A stretch of 64,000 nt of DNA from Synaphobranchus kaupii (Eukaryota > Chordata > Actinopteri > Anguilliformes > Synaphobranchidae), in NCBI GenBank assembly GCA_029718625.1, contig CM056397.1, positions 3,744,590 to 3,808,589 of the forward strand. The letters run 5' to 3'. This document shows positions 11,751-23,503 of this stretch, piece after piece. The number at the start of each line of letters is the position of its first letter. Position 1 is the stretch's first letter. A program made the position numbers and the translations under genes. The notes below the pieces were generated by a model, which worked only from the letters and a program-made list of their open reading frames with translations, made no database searches and had not been told where the DNA came from.

Positions 11751-13222
11751 GTCGCGCCCTGAAGAGGACGTGGCGCCCTCTATCCTGCTACCGGACGAAG
11801 GGGTTGTAGCGGTTGCTACATGGGGGGAATTGAAATACACAGGGTCCAATTGGCTACCAAATTGGGAGAAAAAGGGAAAATCCGAAAAAAGAAAAAAGTT
11901 AACAGCCACCAGTATACGTTAGCTTAGCCATCAGGCTAAAAATGAGCCTAGCTAAGCTGAACTGAGGTGTCCGTCGCCCGAAGGCGAATAAGAAGAAACA
12001 AACTAAAATGATTTAAAAAATAAATGAATGTAACTTAAGAACTTAACTAGTAGAAACCAGGTGGAAATTGCCTCTGGAGGGCCAAATAGAGTTAAGCATT
12101 TCCCATTAAAATACAGATTCATCCATTTTGATTCACGTCACATTCCTCCTACTTGGCAACCCGGAGACGTGAAATGATACTAGAGTTTCCCACTTGTTAT
12201 TCCGAGTTAACAGGCCATTCCACTGTATTTTCCCTGGTCGGAAGGTCGTAATTATGAGTATCCAGGGTAGGCTACCTGGAACGCAGCAATAGGCAGGACA
12301 GTAGCCTACTGGAAAAAACATGAACATGGATGTGCAGCCATAGGCGGAGGGTGAACCAACTGCAGGGTAAGGATAGGTTAGGGCGGGATAATATCCAACT
12401 TTTGTGCGAGCGCACACAGTGCGCGAGCAGCAACATTTTTTGCATTAATTTCACCGTAAATACAGTTTTATGAGTACAAGAACCCATGTAGGCTTTGGTT
12501 GTATGTAAAGTAGTCGTGTATCGGGAGACATAAAACCATCCACGAAAATGACAAGCAACAAGTCTATAACGTAATTCTGTGCAAGATTTTCTAAAACAAG
12601 TTTTTTTTGTTTTTTTTTACCATGATACGTTAATAAAAGATGCTATCAATGACAAAATATAGTCAGTAAAAAAATAATAAGTTCACTAAAATAAGAAAAT
12701 AACTATTCTAATGGTCTGTGTCTCTTAGCCTTGCAACTGTAGACTACACTTAACAGTGGTTAACGTTATTGTTATAGCAGTACCTACTACCTAGTGGTAA
12801 AAGTTGGTACCTAGGAATTTTAGGTTCTAGGTTTGGTTCAGATTTGTGTAGTATTCGCCTGGCCCGACCCACCGAACCCGACCAGACAATGCAAAAAGCC
12901 ATGTCTAAGGATTACACATTTGTAAAAGATATAGAAAATATAGATTACTTTCAGCTGAATTGACCACCAGGGCAACAACTGGGCTATGCCAACTATTTCC
13001 AATTGGGCCTAACCAATGCACAATTAATAAAATAAAGCAAGAGCGTCAACAAAAAAAGAAACAAGTGCTTTCATCTTGTTTTCCTCGCAGAGAAGTCCTT
13101 GATTATGTCCATAAAATCCAGTTCATGGATGAAGCTAACGTTAGCTGCTGCTGCACTAGCCGTCAGTTTTTGGCTTTTGCTAACGTGCTGCAAGCAGTCT
13201 CTGTTTCCCTTTTCCACTGGTT
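11751..13222. other. No gene recognised
   Basis: No coding region can be supported. 12133-12487 contains two overlapping minus-strand frames without a recognisable domain. 11820-11900 is an A-rich stretch that could be a repeat tail. The rest is AT-rich with short T runs at 12601-12618. Confidence 0.45.
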
Positions 13223-13223
13223 G

Positions 13224-13890
13224 TGTCATGAACCTGAATATGAGCTGGACCCAAGTGCAATGACAAGGAGGCAGAGATACAGGAAAAGGTTGTTTATTAT
13301 AGCTTGGGGCAGTCCCAAGCTGTACACAGAATCTCCGGAACTTCAGTTTGCTCCAAGCCGGAGCTGGACTTGACTGGAACACTGGATGTTCCAAACCGGA
13401 ACTGGACTTGCACTGGAACACAGGATGTTCCAAACCGGAACTGGACTTTGTACTGGAACCCTGGATGTTCCAAACCGGAACTGGACTGGACGGGAACTGG
13501 ATCGGGACACACCAGAACTGGACTAAACTGGAACACTGGGTTGTTCCAAACCGGAACTGGACTTGGTACTGGAACCCTGGATGTTCCAAACCGGAACTGG
13601 ACTGGACAGCAACTGGATCGGGTAAAACCGGAACTGGACTAGACTGGAACACTGGAATGTTCCAAACCGGAACTGGACTGTGCGGGTCTCTCAGGAGTAT
13701 CCCACACCAGGACTGGACTAGACGGATCACCCGGGAGTCGTTCCAAGCCGGAACTGGACTTCGTGGGTCGCTCAGGAATCGTTCCAAACCGGAACTGGAC
13801 TTGGCGGATCTGGACAGACGGGACAGATAGGGGGAGCGCTAGGCATCCAATAAATATGCTTCGAACTTGTCTCCTGAAGCGAGGGAGGAC
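13224..13890. mobile_element. Gypsy-type LTR fragment with expanded minisatellite
   Basis: The left part resembles the Gypsy LTR at 22389: TGTCATGAACC against TGTTATGACCC, both followed by CTGGACCCAA and TGCA, then a TTTATTATAG/TTTATTTAATG stretch and a CAGTCC/TAGTCC block. The right part, ATAAATATGCTTCGAACTTG with CTCCTGAAGCG, matches ATAAATTATGCTTTGACC with CTCCTGAAGCA at 22564-22600. In the reference LTR these are separated by one GTTCCAAGCCGGAACTGGA unit; here by many. The right end of the LTR is lost after about 13890. Confidence 0.6.
13345..13810. repeat. Minisatellite, core GTTCCAAACCGGAACTGGAC
   Basis: About ten copies of a 20-bp core GTTCCAAACCGGAACTGGAC, separated by variable linkers such as TTGACTGGAACACTGGAT and GGATCGGG. 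The core is itself nearly palindromic (GTTCC...GGAAC). It keeps several reading frames open on both strands, giving spurious repetitive proteins (NRNWT, SSSGLEHP). These are array by-products, not genes. Confidence 0.85.
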
Positions 13891-14900
13891 ATAAAGAACA
13901 GATAAGCCGGTTATGGTTAAGCATGAAGTTTTGAGAAGGGGTTTCGTTTTTGTGATCCGCTGGCGTGCTTTTGTAACTCCGACATTTTAGCTTCTGACAA
14001 TAACAAGCAAAATCAGCACATGTAAGTATGCGTATAGCCACCAAAGACATAGCCTAAATATGACTTTGAAAACCCATTGCATGAATCTGACCAAACTACC
14101 GGTAGCCTGTATGTTTTTTGCTTTTTGTTAATAAATTAATGGATGTATGAATGAATGAATAAATAAAATTAATCTGACCTTACAACCAATTAACAATAAA
14201 AACATTATTTCAAGTGAGTCACTCACTGGCAAATTACAACGTTATATTCTGGCCATGTAAACCTTAAAGCACCCCTGACGATCACATTTTCATGTCATAT
14301 TGATAGGCTAATCATTTAAGCGAAGCCTATGTGTGATTTGTTTTTTTTTCTATCGGCATGGCAGCCAACTTAATAATTTATAACATTTTTAATTGACATT
14401 AACAGAGAGTGTGAGAGTGTGTCCAGAAATGCTCTGTGATTCCGTGATGATCCTTCAGCTTGACTGCCGCTTCGGTTTCACTGACAGGACAATGCATTGA
14501 TAATTGCCAACTAACGTTAGTACAGGTAGTCTAACCATGCAGCAATCGGCTACACCCTGCCGACCAGTTTAGTTACCTCCTCTGCAGTAGGCAGTAGCCT
14601 AGTGGGTTGAGTGAGCTAACTCGACCTCAAATCCTCTATCGCTAGCATTTGTATTTATATTTAATAGCCTACATTATTTTAATTGCCATGTCCGGCCAGG
14701 GGAAGGCATTGCCTTCCCCTGCCTTACACACCCTCCGGCTATGTGTGCAGCTACGTATGGCCTTGTGCTTAGTGTGCCTGACATTGATGTAGGAGTTCCC
14801 AGGTTCACGTTACTTTTTACTGCAGCTACGCCAGTCATCTTCCAACATGTCACATTAGCAGCCATTTCTACAGTGTAGCCTACCCTTTCAAACACCATCA
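13891..14900. other. No gene recognised
   Basis: AT-rich DNA with short simple repeats (ATGAATGAATGAAT near 14149). No open frame with a recognisable domain. The unnamed repeat R starts near the right edge. Confidence 0.45.
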
Positions 14901-14901
14901 A

Positions 14902-16855
14902 ATGTCTTTCTTTCAGCTAGAATGTGTTAGCATCTAGCCTATTGTGCATGCATGTTTCCATATTGGTTCTTTCATTTACTTGCTTCTTCGTGATCCATAG
15001 CTCAGGTGGTGGTGTTCATTGTATTTTATTAGACATTAAATACATAGTTCATCTACAAAATATTTATGTAATTGTGGGCTATCGGTAGGGATGGGAATCG
15101 TTAGATTTTATTGATACCGATGCCATTATCGATTCCGCTTATCGATCCGATTCTTTATCGATTCCTTAAATATTATTTCCTCCCAGGCTATTAAAAGACC
15201 AACTATTACTATTGGGTGGTCATCTAAAATGGATTCAATGACACAATATTTATAAAGTATAAAGCATTCGTTTTTCATTCATATTTCTTAGTCATATCAT
15301 GGAAAATATTTATCTGCTATATTTATGCCTGCACAAGTGGCAGAGCATCCAATAAAAGTCTGAATTGTATAATTATGTAAATTGAAATGGCATTATAAAT
15401 GTCATTTGGCTTGATTAATACAAGTGCTTAAAAATATCAGACGTCAAAGAAAATAAGAGACAACGGAAAATAATGAAAACGGACGCGAGAAGAGAGGATA
15501 AATTATCAGTTTAACTGATTAAAAAAATATGGCTAAAATATTGTTGTTTAACCGCTGCTCAGTGATTGGGATATTTTGTAGTTTCATTCTCTAACGAAGA
15601 TCGCAAACTTTACTTATGAGTTAGTTACGCTCCTAGGCGTGTTTCATAAGCTGCACCCTAACGTTTGCGTTGGTTTCTGTATTATCAGAACAGTTTCAAC
15701 TGTCACCATTCTCCCCTATCTCATTTAGCCTATACATTTACATGGAAGAAAGATGAGATTTTTAACGTTATCTGAGGCAAGCTGGCTTCTCTTATTAGCT
15801 GAAGATGATGAAAATTGAAGATTATCATTTAGCTAATTTAGGTTAGTTATTTGCTTTCCAAATCTAGGCTACTCATCTGTGCGTCGCCAAGCAGGCAATC
15901 GTTGTCAGATTAGTCTACCGCCAATCAAAACACTGTAGTTTTACACTTGTAGTTGGTTATAGACTCCCGAGGGAAGTCCACACACTCCACAAATCTGTTA
16001 TAGTTCTGAATAGTTGATAATTTCCGAAGACGGATCACATAATGGAGCTTACGCGAACACATTTTCTATTGATTTTTAAATGACAGTAGCAGTAGTATTA
16101 GTTTTTTTAAAATGACGTTTACATTTTATATTTTTAGACGGGGCGCCAAACTCTGCCTGCCATCATGCGCTGACTGAATGAAAAACGACGGCGCGCATGA
16201 CGTGACGTTGTTTTGCTATGCGTAGCTGTCGGGAATACATGCTGGAATCGATAAGCTCGAAGGCGTACGATTCCGAGGAATCGGACAACTTGGAACCGGT
16301 TCTCGACTCCCACCCCTAGCTATCGGTAATAGTTCTCACTCTCGTCAGTAGAGTGCGTTATGGTTACGCAAATGTCTTCAGTAGGAGTCTGCATGTGTTC
16401 TATATGCATGTCTCTCTCAATGTCATTATATTCATGCATTATCATCATTAGTTAGCTACCAAAAAGAAGTGATATCTCAACAAAAACACGTTTTCAACGT
16501 AAAAAATTCCAAGTTACTCACACATTGACCAGGCAGTGTATAATAACCATCTGAACAAAAGCCAAGTTACTCACGCATAGCCTACAAAGCACTGTCTGTA
16601 AGTCCTTAATTCCAACTTGCAAAAACTAGGCCTGCCTTGAAAGTATTGAAATCAAAATGTGGCCGAGTTACAACTAACAAAATTGCCTATCGTAGCCCAC
16701 ACTAAAAGAAAACTAGCTCTATTCCAAAGCTATGCTATCCAAACTTTTCTAAATTATTTAATGCAACTTGGCCCTGCGTTTTTTCATCTTACCATCTCAA
16801 GAGAATGTGGTCAATGAAACTGTATGTGCCACATCAAACTGTGAAAGGATTAAGA
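14902..16855 (+). repeat. Unnamed repeat 'R', copy A (interrupted by a hAT-like element)
   Basis: This stretch, minus the insertion 15087-16319, matches the reverse complement of 24845-30830 minus its own insertions. Matching blocks: TGTGTTAGCATCTAGCCTAT (14923) with 30779-30800 reversed; TTCATTGTATTTTATTAGAC (15016) with 27190-27220 reversed; CCAAGTTACTCACGCATAGC (16562) with 26960-26990 reversed; AACTTGGCCCTG (16764) with 24930-24945 reversed. A third, shorter copy lies at 24168-24414. No coding capacity and no terminal structure were identified, so its class is unknown. Confidence 0.75.
15087..16319. mobile_element. hAT-like non-autonomous DNA transposon
   Basis: An insertion in repeat R flanked by a perfect 8-bp duplication CTATCGGT (15079-15086, 16320-16327). 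The ends form imperfect inverted repeats: AGGGATGGGAATCG on the left, CGACTCCCACCCCTAG on the right. Eight-bp duplications are typical of the hAT superfamily. No open frame of note is inside its 1233 bp, so it would depend on a transposase in trans. The uninterrupted site is preserved at 27141-27152 in the other copy of the repeat. Confidence 0.85.
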
Positions 16856-18540
16856 TGTGTTGCACTTAGAAATTAAAAAGAAAAATTACTACACTATAGG
16901 GTATGTTTGAACAATTGTTTGCATCCACTGCTTTGTGTCTATGAAAAGCACAGAATGAATAAAATGTATTATTATTATTACTATTATTATTATGTATTTA
17001 TTGATTTATTTTGAATATTTGGATTTCTATATAAACCTGTGTGGTCCAACAGAGCCTAGACATTCTTTTGTTCACAAAATTCTGTTTGCAAATATCAATA
17101 TTATTAGTATTATTATGTTAATAAAATTAGTACTATTACTCATTTGGCATAATCTGACCCACAAACATACAGTAGACTACATTAACAGCAAGCGGCAGCA
17201 AAACAAACAAGAGCAATATCAGCGAGAATATCAGGGAGAAGTCTGCCTCTCGCTTTTAAAAAGGGGTGCTCCAAAGGGGTGCTCCATTACTGTGTGCATG
17301 TGATTGGTTGTGTATGAGAAAGAGTTTCCTGACAGAACTTTGCTTCACACTCTTCAGCACAGTGATAATTCTGAATTACATCTCAAATGTTAACAATAAA
17401 GCTTTAAAAAGATGTTGCTTCCATACAGAAATCTTCAAGCATTTCAGATAAACATTTCCTTCTCTACTTCCTGTGAAAATCAGTGTTGCTACTGACAAGA
17501 CTGGACACCCTCCTCAAAAATGCAGTGTTACTTTAAAAAAAAAGTGTCTCGAGACTGTTCTTTAACATATTCACTTTATTAAAATTACAGGGCCTGTGGC
17601 ACTGTATATTGTGAAAGGTCCCACACATCAACTGTAATGTCTCCTACTGTGGCAACTGATCACTGAGCAACATGCTATTTTGTGACTGCAACTAAGGGAA
17701 TATTGCTCAGGATTTAACAGAAACAAAATTAAAAAGGCATAGGAACAACTTGTTTTGTTTCATGTAGTCACTATCATAATCCTGACACAGGGAATCTCAT
17801 TGTTTTATTGACAGCGGAACCCACCCTATATCCCAAAAGGATTCTGGTCTTTTCTTCTTATCCATAAGTTCATGTACCATTAACTCACCACAAACCTTTG
17901 ATCATCCTGCAAAGTTGATAACTCCTTATCTTTTATTATGTTTTCAGTTCTTTTAATTAAGGTTATTAGCAGCATTGATGGAAAAAGTAGTGCAATGATT
18001 AAAAATGGGTGTTAACATTTGAAAGTGTAAATTTTATAATCTTTGTGTAGCCCACTTCAATTTCTAAGGGATTTACATAGAGAACACCTCCAGCACCAAA
18101 TAATTTAATATCGCTGCAGATCCTGAAGGAAACGCAGCAAAACTGAGAAATACCATCAGGGCCGTACTTAACTTTAATTACTCTTCTAAAATCAAATATT
18201 AGCCCTGGAGTAAGATTTCAATAATTTCATCTAAAAATTAAATGCTCCAAAACTGTAAAGGGAGATAGAGAGCATGAGGGGGAACAATGGGAGAGAGAGA
18301 GAATAAGATAAAAAAACTTTGATACTTTGACCTTTCAAATCATATTCATATTTCTTTTCATAATCAGTTGAAGCCATAATTCATGCTGATTACCTCTGCA
18401 TCTTTATCTACACCCGAAACCATAACAAAACCATAAATCAAAACACAAATGATGCGAAGCCTGCAAAGCTAGTTCGGGCAGACAACTCGAGAAGCGCCAA
18501 ATCACGTCAGCTCACATGATTCTATCAAATGGGAGGGCTA
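16856..18540. other. No gene recognised
   Basis: AT-rich, with an ATT microsatellite at 16968-16993. Open frames at 16992-17303 and 17266-17451 have low-complexity composition and no domain. Nothing else is supported. Confidence 0.45.
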
Positions 18541-19289
18541 TTTAAATCACTAACCTTACCTGTTCACACATTTTGCCATCGTGTTGCTGCTGCTGCTGCC
18601 TGCTATGTGCTCTGTGCTACGTTGCTAACCTAACATGCTTGGCTTCTCTCTGCATATCGCATTTATGCCTTTCAGGGTAGTTTTTGCGCTCCCACCACCA
18701 CATGTGGGCTCTGCTCCTCATATGATCCCCATGGGGGCGGGGGGGTCAGTTGTTTACTCCCTATTATGATCAGCCTTATAATGAGCTATAGTCTGGAGAC
18801 AGGACCAGAGAATCATTTAGCCATAGAGTAATGTGGGGTGGCATCCTTTCCTTACTGTCACCTGTCAACAGCTGTGACCCCATCTTCCTGGGCTGGCTCT
18901 TGATAGGTGGGTAGGATTGTTTTCCCTCTCATGACTGCATGGTTTCTCAAACTCTGTCTTCATAGCTATGCAGCCATAGATTACTCCTGGCGGGGGCACT
19001 TGTCCAACCCTCCCACCCCTTCCCCACCCCCCCAGTTGGTGCTCCTGCTGCTCTATTACACTTTCCCTAACTGTTTTCTCTCTCTCTTTTTCTACATTCG
19101 GCTTATGCCCCGCATCTCGAGAGTTGCTGTCCGGCTTCCTGTCTGTTGCCGCTTGCCCCTCCCTCCTTACCACCGCTGCCAGCTGCTCCCGCCGCCATCG
19201 GCGCCCGGTTCCCCAACATCACTGCCGCCACATCTGGACTGTCATCTAGCTGCTGCAAATGATATTATCATGGACATTGGCTGTTTTGA

Positions 19290-19530
19290 CCATGTTGGTC
19301 TTTAAGCCCTAGACCCTGAGCCGACCAGAGGAGGATGGGTACCCGCATTGAGTCTGGTTCCTTCCAAGGTTTCTTCCTAGTTACACCAGGGAGTTTTTCC
19401 TTGCCACTGTTGCCCTTGGCTTGCTCTTGTGGGGGGTTTAGACTGGGTTTTGCTGTGAAGTGCATTGTGACAACTTGTTGTGAAATGTGCTATATAAATA
19501 AATATTGATTGATTGATTGATATTATCTTG
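19290..19530 (+). repeat. LINE-type 3' tail, plus orientation, ending in (TGAT)n
   Basis: A retroposon tail with the phrases GGGAGTTTTTCCTTGCCACT and GTGCTATATAAATAAA, then a TATTGATTGATTGATTGA run. The minus-oriented counterpart of the 'GGGAGTTTTTCCTTGCC' block is at 40925-40950. The body of the retroposon may reach back to about 18560 through the CTG-rich and pyrimidine-rich stretch, but no coding sequence was recognised there. Confidence 0.6.
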
Positions 19531-19740
19531 GCTGGCTTATCTTAAAATGTGTTACGCACACACGGAGCGATGAGGCAGAGCCAGACACCAAAAATTGCTT
19601 AAATTTAATCGTTGTCTGACTGAACTAGGAAAAGCCATTCTCCAATAATAATAACCAGTTTTCCTTCTTCTATTAACATAGGTATGTCTGCATGCACCAC
19701 CCATTTTCACAATTGTGTAGATCAGTAATCAGCAAACAAT

Positions 19741-20688
19741 GGGCCTGATTTACTAAGACCTTAAGTGGCTGCAAAACCTTTTACATGCAAAAGCAATAAT
19801 TCAATTCAATTAAATTTGTATTTGTATAGCGCTTTTTACAGAGAACTGTCACAAAGACGCTGCACAGAGAAACAGAAGGAAAACTGAGCAAAAAACCAGG
19901 GATGAACCCCCAACCAGCAAAACGAGGTAAAAAACTCCCCGGTGGGAAGAAAAAACACTCAAAAGTGGCGAGAAAAAACTCCCCAATGGGAAGAAATCTC
20001 AGAAGGAACCTTGCTAGAGAGGGGGTGCCCATCCTTCGCTGGCCGGCCCGGTTTAAACTAAAGGTGGAATGGATGGTAATAGACTGTAATGAGGGATCTA
20101 ATAAAACTAGCTGGTAAGTAGAAAGTCCAAAGAAAAGGATGTAAATTCAAAGGGGCGGGGTGGTGCATCTCGGACTCCGGTTGCGTCAAGGCAGGGGAAT
20201 AAACCAGGGGAGGGACAGGACTGGAGCAATCTGCAAACTCAGGGCAAGGGGCATGACTGGAGTGGTCAGCAGATCAGGGCGAGGGGGCCCGGGCCGGAGT
20301 AATCTGCAGCTCAGGGTGAGGGAGGAAAAGAGAAGGAAGCCGCCCCCCCCCCGGACATCCTTAACTATAGGATTGGCTAAAGAGGTACGTTTTTAGCCTA
20401 CACTTAAAGGCAGAAAGTGTGTCTGAAACCCAAACATACATAGGAAGATTGTTCCATAAGAAAGGAGCTCTGTAAAAGAAGGCTCTGCCACCCATTGAAT
20501 TTTAGATATAGTAGGAATTTTCAAATAGCCAGCACTTTGAGAGCGAAGTAATCTAGGAGCATAGTAAGGAATGAGTAAGTCACTATATAACATGACTAAT
20601 GATTGGTGCAAAACAAATACCATAACCAATTGGTCATGTTATTGGTTTTGTGTGTGCTAAATGGTGCTAGGTCTTAGTAAATCTGACC
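19741..20688. mobile_element. Palindromic MITE split by a LINE fragment
   Basis: The left piece (19741-19797) begins GGGCCTGATTTACTAAGACC. The right piece (20590-20688) ends with GGTCTTAGTAAATCTGACC. Together they match the intact 158-bp palindrome at 21264-21421. Between them lies a minus-strand LINE fragment, so this is a nested insertion. Flanking AATAA-like bases could be part of a target duplication but are too short to be sure. Confidence 0.7.
19798..20589 (-). pseudogene. 5'-truncated LINE: reverse transcriptase C-terminus and 3' tail
   Basis: In minus orientation the fragment reads from about 20589 to 19798. The first ~200 bases resemble the C-terminal end of a fish LINE ORF2 (YAPRLLRSQSAGYLKIP, then in shifted frames APFLWNNLP and FKCRLKTYLFSQSYS with a stop near 20375). 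The 3' part has the AAAAGCGCTATACAAATAC-type tail at 19805-19835, found on many fish LINEs. A C run at 20343-20353 interrupts it. The clade is not certain (L2, CR1 or Rex1-like). It has no catalytic motif. Confidence 0.6.
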
Positions 20689-20885
20689 AAATATGTATTA
20701 TTTTAAAGCCTTGAACTGATCAGGAGGTGTAGTCTATATTCTCTATATGGTACTTCAAAATGGCCAACTTAGCTTGTCCTAACACAAGCGTCATCAATTG
20801 CATTTTAAGACATGCTGCTCACGTGTATTTGAAGCTGTAAATAAACTTAGGCTTGACAAAAAACAACATTGGTTGTCTCAGGACC

Positions 20886-21053
20886 AAGGGGATATACTAC
20901 GAAACAGGAGTTAACTGGATAACTGCACTGAGTAAAACCCGGAATTATACGTGGAGCGTAGACTGAGATTTTTTGTAAAAAGCTGTTCCGGATTTTACTC
21001 ATTGCAATTATCCAGCTCATTAATCCTGCTTCGTAGTATGTAGTATACGACCC
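20886..21053. mobile_element. Palindromic MITE with TACTACGAA ends
   Basis: A short element with long inverted repeats: ATACTACGAAACAGGAGTTA and GGATAACTGCA on the left, TGCAATTATCC and CCTGCTTCGTAGTAT on the right. The middle holds only about 60 bases. It has no coding capacity. Exact ends and target duplication were not resolved. Confidence 0.65.
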
Positions 21054-21263
21054 TGGAAGGCTCCTGGCCTCCTACTCAGTTCCCCTGGATGCAGCTGTGT
21101 TTGAGCAGTCTGTACCCTGAAAGCAGTTACCCTGCTGCACAGATCCTCCACCACAGCCAGTGGTTTCTGTCCCACAGAATCTCTCTGGGCATTCTGGGCA
21201 GAAGGAGGGTCCAGGCAGGCCAGGCGTGCCACAGCCTGGGGGTTGGCAGATTATTAACAACTA

Positions 21264-21421
21264 GGGGCCTAATTTACTAAGACCTTTAGCAGGTGAAAAA
21301 CCATTTAGCACACACAAAACCAATAACATGACCAATGGTTGGTCATGGTATTTGTTTTGCACCAATCATTGGTCATGTTATTGGTTTTGCACCTGCTAAA
21401 GGTCTTAGTAAATCAGGCCCC
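21264..21421. mobile_element. Palindromic MITE, intact
   Basis: A 158-bp element with ends GGGGCCTAATTTACTAAGAC and GTCTTAGTAAATCAGGCCCC, and inverted repeats reaching almost to the middle (ACCAATAACATGACCAATGG against CATTGGTCATGTTATTGG). It can fold into a near-complete hairpin. A split relative sits at 19741-20688. No target duplication is clear. Confidence 0.75.
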
Positions 21422-21730
21422 AGGTCTTTCTTTGACAAAGCCCAGCATTCCGTCCCAATTCTTCAGTTCATGCTATTGGTCTCCCAAGAATATTCCCAGC
21501 ACATTCAGACCTGCCCTTCCCCACTGGGGGAGGACTAGGGGTCCCACCTCCTTCCATTTCCCTGCCAGGAACTCATCACTTTTCCCCAGTTCACTTTTTT
21601 AGGCCTTTTGAAACACCTCTAAACGGTCATGAAGGGCACCAACATCCTTTTGATTCTCTCTGAGGTAGTTCATGTTCTCTAATGGACACGTTGAACACCT
21701 CAAAACAGCAAATCACTAACCACAGTTTTT

Positions 21731-21882
21731 TAAGTTATATTTTTACAGCTTTTCAACTTTATTGGACAGCACCGTGTCGAGAGACATGCTACAAAGGTTG
21801 CGCGGCCAGATTCGAACCAACGTCGTGGCTCACTTTGAGCATGTGGACGGTGCTTTTACAGGCTACACCACGAGGCACCCCG
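21731..21882 (-). mobile_element. tRNA-derived SINE with 16-bp target duplication
   Basis: A perfect 16-bp direct repeat ACTAACCACAGTTTTT flanks the insert (21715-21730 and 21883-21898), which is the mark of LINE-mediated retroposition. On the minus strand the head has tRNA-like pol III promoter boxes: GTGGTGTAGCCTG in A-box position and a near-perfect B box GGTTCGAATCTGG. The 3' end (left side) is T-rich on the plus strand, i.e. an A-rich tail. At 152 bp it is compact and carries no tRNA-like fold good enough to call a working tRNA gene. Confidence 0.85.
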
Positions 21883-21898
21883 ACTAACCACAGTTTTT

Positions 21899-22388
21899 GA
21901 AAGATTCTGCAGGTAAGCCATCAAGACCAAGAGCTTTTGCAGGTGACATTTGCCTCACTGCCTGGGAGAGCTTCTCCATCATCAACCTCCAGGAAGCGGT
22001 GCTGTTCTTCAAGCCTCCTTCTGCCCACTGAGTTCTGGGGTATACAGATGGCTGTAAAAATCAGCTGCTACTTTCAGCAATGTCTGCTATATATTTGCAG
22101 CTGTAAATGTACTTCAGTCCCATCTGCTTGGTGCAAATACAGCATTCTCCTGCTGCCCAATGCTCTTCTCTCTGGTTTGAAAAAGTATTTGGAAGGGCGC
22201 TTCCTTCATTACTAATCACTTCATTGTAAATAATACTAATTAACTAACAACAACTAACATCTTAGAATTAGGGTCTACTAATTTACTAATGACTAACTTG
22301 TATTAACTTGTATATAATACTAATCTATTAATCTACTAACGCCATAGAATCAGGGTTTTCTACTAATCTACTAACTTACTAACGTCAT
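21899..22388. other. No gene recognised
   Basis: Contains a run of ACTAATCTACTAAC-type imperfect repeats at 22205-22385 and no supportable coding region. Confidence 0.5.
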
Positions 22389-23472
22389 TGTTATGACCCC
22401 GGAAGTGGACTGGACCCAAATGCACGACTCGTAGACAGGAATGCCAAAACTCAATATTTATTTAATGATCAGGGTAGTCCTGAGCATGGGGAGAAAGGCA
22501 AAAGGTGGTTAGTGTTCCAAGCCGGAACTGGATGAGCAGACAGACAACAGAGCGCGTAGCTCTAATAAATTATGCTTTGACCAAATCTCCTGAAGCATAG
22601 GGAGAACATGTATGACAGACAGTCCAGGTATGATGATGCGGGGAGCAGTGGGAGCAGGAGAAGCCAGGGGAGGTTTTGGAGACGGACAACCGGTTTGGTG
22701 GAGCAGGGGATGAGAGGGAGCGGGAGCGGTAGAGCAGGACAGTGGAGCGGAGTCCGGACAGGACGCAGGCGTGGCAGCAGGGCAGCGGCAGTAGCAGCAC
22801 GGCAACAGCAGGGCGGCAGCAGTGACAGCAGAGGCAGGAGCGACAGCACATCAGCAGCACTGCAGCACTGGCAGTAAGCAGGCACTGCTGCAGGGTGGAA
22901 GAGCAGGAGCCCAAGCTGCATGCACACACGTCAGGTGGGAGGCAGGGAAACCGCAACACAGGCAGGGATTACAGACGACTGCAGGCTGGCAGACTGAAGC
23001 AGACAGAGTTAGTATAGCGAGACGAAACAATGAACAGCGGGTAGTGCTGTTCCAGACTGAGCAGACTTAGACTAGGCAGAATTGCAGGGCGAGTAAACGC
23101 CGGCACAGAAACAAGACTTTAAGGCAGTAACTATACAGGGAACCAGACAGGACCAGAGGTTTCTGACAAAGAGCATTAACGAACTGGGCCAGGACAGAAA
23201 ACACCGGGTGACTAAATGCAAACATTTAATTGGAATCAATTAGGTGCCGCGTGTGAATGTATGGAAGAGTGATTAACAGAGCGGAGAGTGTGGAATGCAT
23301 GCGAAACGGGGGAATGGGATAGGCTGAGATAAGTGCAGTGAAACAGAGTGACACAAACGGGAAAACACGCCCAACCTGCAGCAAGGGGGAAAATGGACAA
23401 TGGAGAGACAAACACGAGACAGGGGGAAAGGGAAAACACGGAGAAACAATAGGACGGGAGTGGAACGTTACA
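22389..23472 (-). mobile_element. Gypsy chromovirus 3' LTR
   Basis: The LTR of a minus-oriented Ty3/Gypsy element. It runs TGTTATGACC... to ...AACGTTACA on the plus strand, so on its own strand it also begins TGT and ends ACA, as LTRs do. A run of Cs at 23476-23484 directly beside it is the polypurine tract on the minus strand (GGGGGGGGGTA), placing this as the downstream LTR. Length is 1084 bp. A single GTTCCAAGCCGGAACTGGA block is inside it; the related fragment at 13224 has this block amplified. The matching upstream LTR is not in the window. Confidence 0.8.
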
Positions 23473-23503
23473 GTACCCCCCCCTAACAAACGCCTCCTGG
23501 CGT

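Noticed and set aside
13071..13830. Long repetitive open frames on both strands across the minisatellite
   Set aside because: They exist because the unit lacks stops in several frames. The translations are array products (NRNWT, SSSGLEHP) without a start or homologue.
21731..21882. A tRNA gene on the minus strand
   Set aside because: The B box is good, but no clean acceptor stem or anticodon arm can be formed, and the 16-bp target duplication shows it is a SINE.
22562..22959. Cys/Leu- or Ser-rich frames over the Gypsy LTR
   Set aside because: They lie inside the LTR on a GCA/CAG-rich stretch and overlap in several frames on both strands. The composition explains them.
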